Shown here: one piece after another, positions 60,986-64,000 of the stretch
Numbering within the stretch: the first letter of the stretch is position 1
How the letters are laid out: each line of letters starts with the position of its first letter
Source of the DNA: Hevea brasiliensis
Taxonomy: Eukaryota; Streptophyta; Magnoliopsida; Malpighiales; Euphorbiaceae
Length of the DNA stretch: 64,000 nucleotides
Reading direction: 5' to 3'
NCBI RefSeq assembly: GCF_030052815.1
Contig: NC_079498.1
Span: 75,316,992-75,380,991, forward strand
Program-made: the position numbers and the translations under genes
Notes under the pieces: model-generated
Told to the model about the DNA's origin: nothing
The model's database searches: none
Seen by the model: only the letters and a program-made list of their open reading frames with translations

Positions 60986-61774
60986 TATTATGATCATCAT
61001 CCATAACATCCTGTCTTTTACCGAGGAACAAAATCATACCTTATGCCTTACTGCCACACAATTAAGATACTATTTTTCATTAAACTTTAGGCAAATGGTC
61101 CATTACAATACCAAAATAACTATAAGAACCCATATCAGAGATCGGAGGACCTCACTTTATAGGTGTTATCTTTAAGTTATGATTATACTGAAATCTCTAG
61201 TCTTATAGTAATTTCTGATATACTATAGCTCATGCTAGGTAACTGAGTCAGTGACTCTAGCTATCTTACAACTGTAACCTTTTGATATTCTAACTTTAGA
61301 GTTTTAAATCCTGAATTAGGATTTTCAAACTCATTTCCAGTAATAAGACTCTGCTATGGTATAACTGTACCAAAGCAGAAGCCATTTGCAATTAACCTCA
61401 TCTTGGTATACTACCGGGTAGTACATAGCTCTACACAATAATCCCAAGTCGGTACTATAATCTACAGCTTACAACACAAACATCAAGAATCTTACATAGT
61501 CACTATGATACATGCCAATAGACTAAACTTTTCTATATCTTATCTTTCTTGAATCCCTTAATATTTTAAACTTATTCTGATTATAGTATCCACTGACATT
61601 CATAAACAGTAATACCTTTGCCCTCATCTAGGGCAATTATATTACTATAACTCACTTTTAGGTCCTTTTACTTTGCACTAAATAGGCACACTAATTAGCT
61701 TAAAAATTTTATTGTATTCTAGGAGATATCTCTCACTAACAAACTCTTCCAAAACTGATTCTAGTCACACTTAT
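60986..61774. other. Unassigned AT-rich stretch inside J
   Basis: Between the integrase and protease remnants of J, where RT and RNase H would be expected. I recognise neither, nor any LTR ends. Open frames are at most about 60 codons. It is either decayed pol beyond recognition or another old insertion. Confidence 0.4.
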
Positions 61775-61930
61775 TACCATAGCTTTTATCCCTAAGACTA
61801 GTCACTAATACATCAAAATTTATTTCCATGCAAGGGAATAGTAGCAAAACATATAATTCTAACACCAGCATATAAATAAAGTAAAGACGAAAATCAAATA
61901 GCACATAATTATTCCTTTCACAAATTGAGA
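61775..61930 (-). pseudogene. J aspartic protease remnant
   Basis: Reads like F 53500-53640 on the minus strand: a MEINFDVLVTS block and upstream text aligned to the active-site region, where DSGSTHS has decayed beyond use. Cut on the right by the Copia LTR K. Confidence 0.65.
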
Positions 61931-61933
61931 ACG

Positions 61934-64000
61934 TGATGGAGCAGAAGCATAAAAAACACAAGTTTAGATCATTGAAATTCAAAATTTTTTATATAGGGTC
62001 ACATGTATCATGCAAGATTTATTTTTATCTATTTGATTTCAATGATAAACATCATATTAAAACTCTTATAATATATTTTTGGATCTATATTTGCCAATTA
62101 AGATTTTAGAATTAATCAGATTAATTTTAGAACCCTAGATTAGATCAAGAACAAGTGCACTAACCTTTTGATGCACTGCAGTGTGTTTGCACCTTTGGGA
62201 TGTGTCTTTAGGACACCAGATGTTATCCCTCTAGCTTGTCCACTCCAAGATCACCTATGGCAGCCCTTGATCAGCTTCTAAAGCTTTTTCTATGAAGTAA
62301 AAAAAATCAAGTTTTGCCTTTTTAGAGATTAAAGATGTAAACATGACAATAGAAACGATTTCTAGTATTTTTAATTCAAGAGATTGTTTGCTAATCTCTG
62401 GGAATAGATGAGAGATGAAGAAGAAGAGAAGGAAGAGGAGCCTTTGGGTGGCGGCACAAAGAGAACCAGCGGCTTGTTATTATTATTCTTTTCATAACAA
62501 CACTTATAAAGCTAGGTCACCACTTAAAACCCTTGCAACATGTCACCTTCTAATTGGCTCTAGGTTTAATTGACCTAATCACATTGTGCCAAGTGTCAAA
62601 CCTATATTTAATATTGACTTTGATCATCTTACATGATTAAAAGACATTTGGCAAGCTTATGTGTAGTGCCATGTATCACCATCTCATGGTGCCATATGTC
62701 ACCCTGTGAAATGACCAAAATGCCCCTGTGTCTTAAATTTGAGTTTTCAACCCAAAATAATTATTTCTCTTCTTCTAATAAATTTATATCAAATATAAAT
62801 CAATTAATTAATCTTTATTACTTAATTTCTCATTAATTAAATTTATATTTAAACACTTTAAATATAAATTTAACTTATGCTATACATCCAATAACCTAGA
62901 TTTGGTTTCAAGTTATGCTAGGGACTTTGCGATCTAATTGCAAATCAAACCTATTTAATTAATCAATTAAACTCTTTAATTAATTAATTAAATCATACTT
63001 AATTTGGTGATTACTTGTGCATGTTTGTGACTTACTAGGCTCATCACTAATTAGCAATGAGACATGATATCAACTCTTAATATCCTCAAAACTCTTTCTT
63101 ACCATAAATGATTTCTTTAAATCATTTTATTCACCTCATAGATTATGGTTAACACCTAGCATAGCATGCCATGGCCACCTAATCAGTAATAAGATTTACC
63201 TTAAATAAACCTATAATCATATGTTACCATGCACTAGAATCTCTCTGTTACAAAATCCCAATTCAAGCTGGAGTCATGGTTTATGTCAAACCCTATTTGC
63301 TATGAATATTATGTTCTCTTTCAATTCTAGTTCTTGATTAAAAAGATTTTCTCATCAGAAACTCTTTTCTGATTAAATCTATCTGTCCTGGCCAGGAACT
63401 TGAAACATCAAGAACAGTAAAATGAACATACGATTTTATCCCTATTTACTTAGAGGAGTAGATTCCATATTGATCAACATCTAACTCCATATATAACTAG
63501 TAGGAGCCAACACACGCCCTTATACCTATACACAGTACAAGTATGAAAGTAGTATCAAACTTAAAATACCTATATACAAGATAACTGTGCTATCTCAAGT
63601 CTAAAGATTATATACACTGATATGATTTATGACAATACATTGACAAGAGTAAACTCCATGTGCTTGTCATAAGTGTCACTGGTTCGACCTACTTATCATG
63701 TATAAGTGCCTATCCTATTTGTCATATGGCATGAGACTCACCATTCCATCTTATTTATATCTCATATAAATAACTTGGGAACAAATATGAATACAATCTT
63801 TCTGGATAAGTCATGTCCTTATTATGAAGTATCCTCAATTGTGAACCTATTTATGATACTTTATATTAGAAATACTGTCACTCATATTCTTAACAACTTA
63901 AGAATAGAATTTCTAACAAAATATCAATGGACCTTTTCTATTACACATAAATATATTATGTAAATGGAAAAGTGGAAATGCCTTTTATTAATAAAAACAT
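61934..64000 (-). repeat. Copia LTR K (C-type, inverted), runs off the window
   Basis: Starts TGATGGAGCAGAAGC, the reverse of the C LTR end, and follows the C LTR in reverse through to the last bases, which correspond to about base 65 of that LTR. Left flank GAACG (61929-61933) is the candidate target copy. Solo LTR or one end of an element: not decidable here. The TGACAYNTGGC-like repeats are present, reversed, at about 62540-62710. Confidence 0.88.

Noticed and set aside
61000..61400. Possible host gene exon between J remnants
   Set aside because: No open frame above about 60 codons, no splice-bounded conserved text, and it lies inside an element.

Overview
The window is repetitive nuclear DNA of a flowering plant, AT-rich and probably heterochromatic. 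I see no host gene, tRNA gene, rRNA gene or CRISPR array. Essentially everything is LTR retrotransposon sequence, mostly Ty3/gypsy chromovirus elements with LTRs of about 3.2-3.7 kb. Their integrase and chromodomain text and long LTRs resemble the Tekay/Del lineage. There are also Ty1/copia LTRs with an Angela-like start and one Athila-like element. The sequence does not identify the species.

Layout, using my own element letters. A (+ strand): internal region from base 6, interrupted by B, then 3' LTR 21756-24949; its 5' LTR lies just left of the window. B (minus): 2772-19659, complete, with 5-bp target duplications AAGTT; its left LTR carries C (+, Copia deletion derivative, 4833-9594, duplications GAATT). 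A sits in the 3' LTR of D (minus, 24950-52312 in this window). D also carries solo LTR C2 (+, 27621-29689, AAGAG), solo LTR I (minus, 30418-33832, ACCTA) and, in its 5' LTR, solo LTR G (minus, 38727-49569, TATTG), which itself holds the Athila-like element H (minus, 39740-47272, GGTAC). D in turn sits in the RT region of F (minus, 52313-58439 in this window), and F sits in the LTR of the old, decayed element J (58440-61933). A further Copia LTR, K (minus, 61934 to the right edge), lies in J. The order of insertion is therefore J, F, D, A, B, C, six generations along one line.

The coding regions keep the order gag (Retrotrans_gag, zinc knuckles), aspartic protease, RT, RNase H, integrase, GPY/F, chromodomain, but all are pseudogenes. 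B is the least damaged: gag-pol survives with two frameshifts and a series of nonsense codons, nearly all C-to-T or G-to-A transitions as expected from deamination of methylated cytosine. Whether any element is mobilised in trans cannot be judged from this sequence.

The most interesting signal is a short GT-AG interval (74 bp in A, 91 bp in D) at exactly the same codon boundary of integrase, three codons past the catalytic Glu. B has no such interval there. Removing it joins the integrase reading frame exactly, so it looks like a lineage-specific intron in pol. Other points of note are an antisense degenerate module shared by Tekay-like and Athila-like LTRs, a G-box-like cluster before the TATA-like site of the Copia LTR, and deletion derivatives that have lost their catalytic genes.
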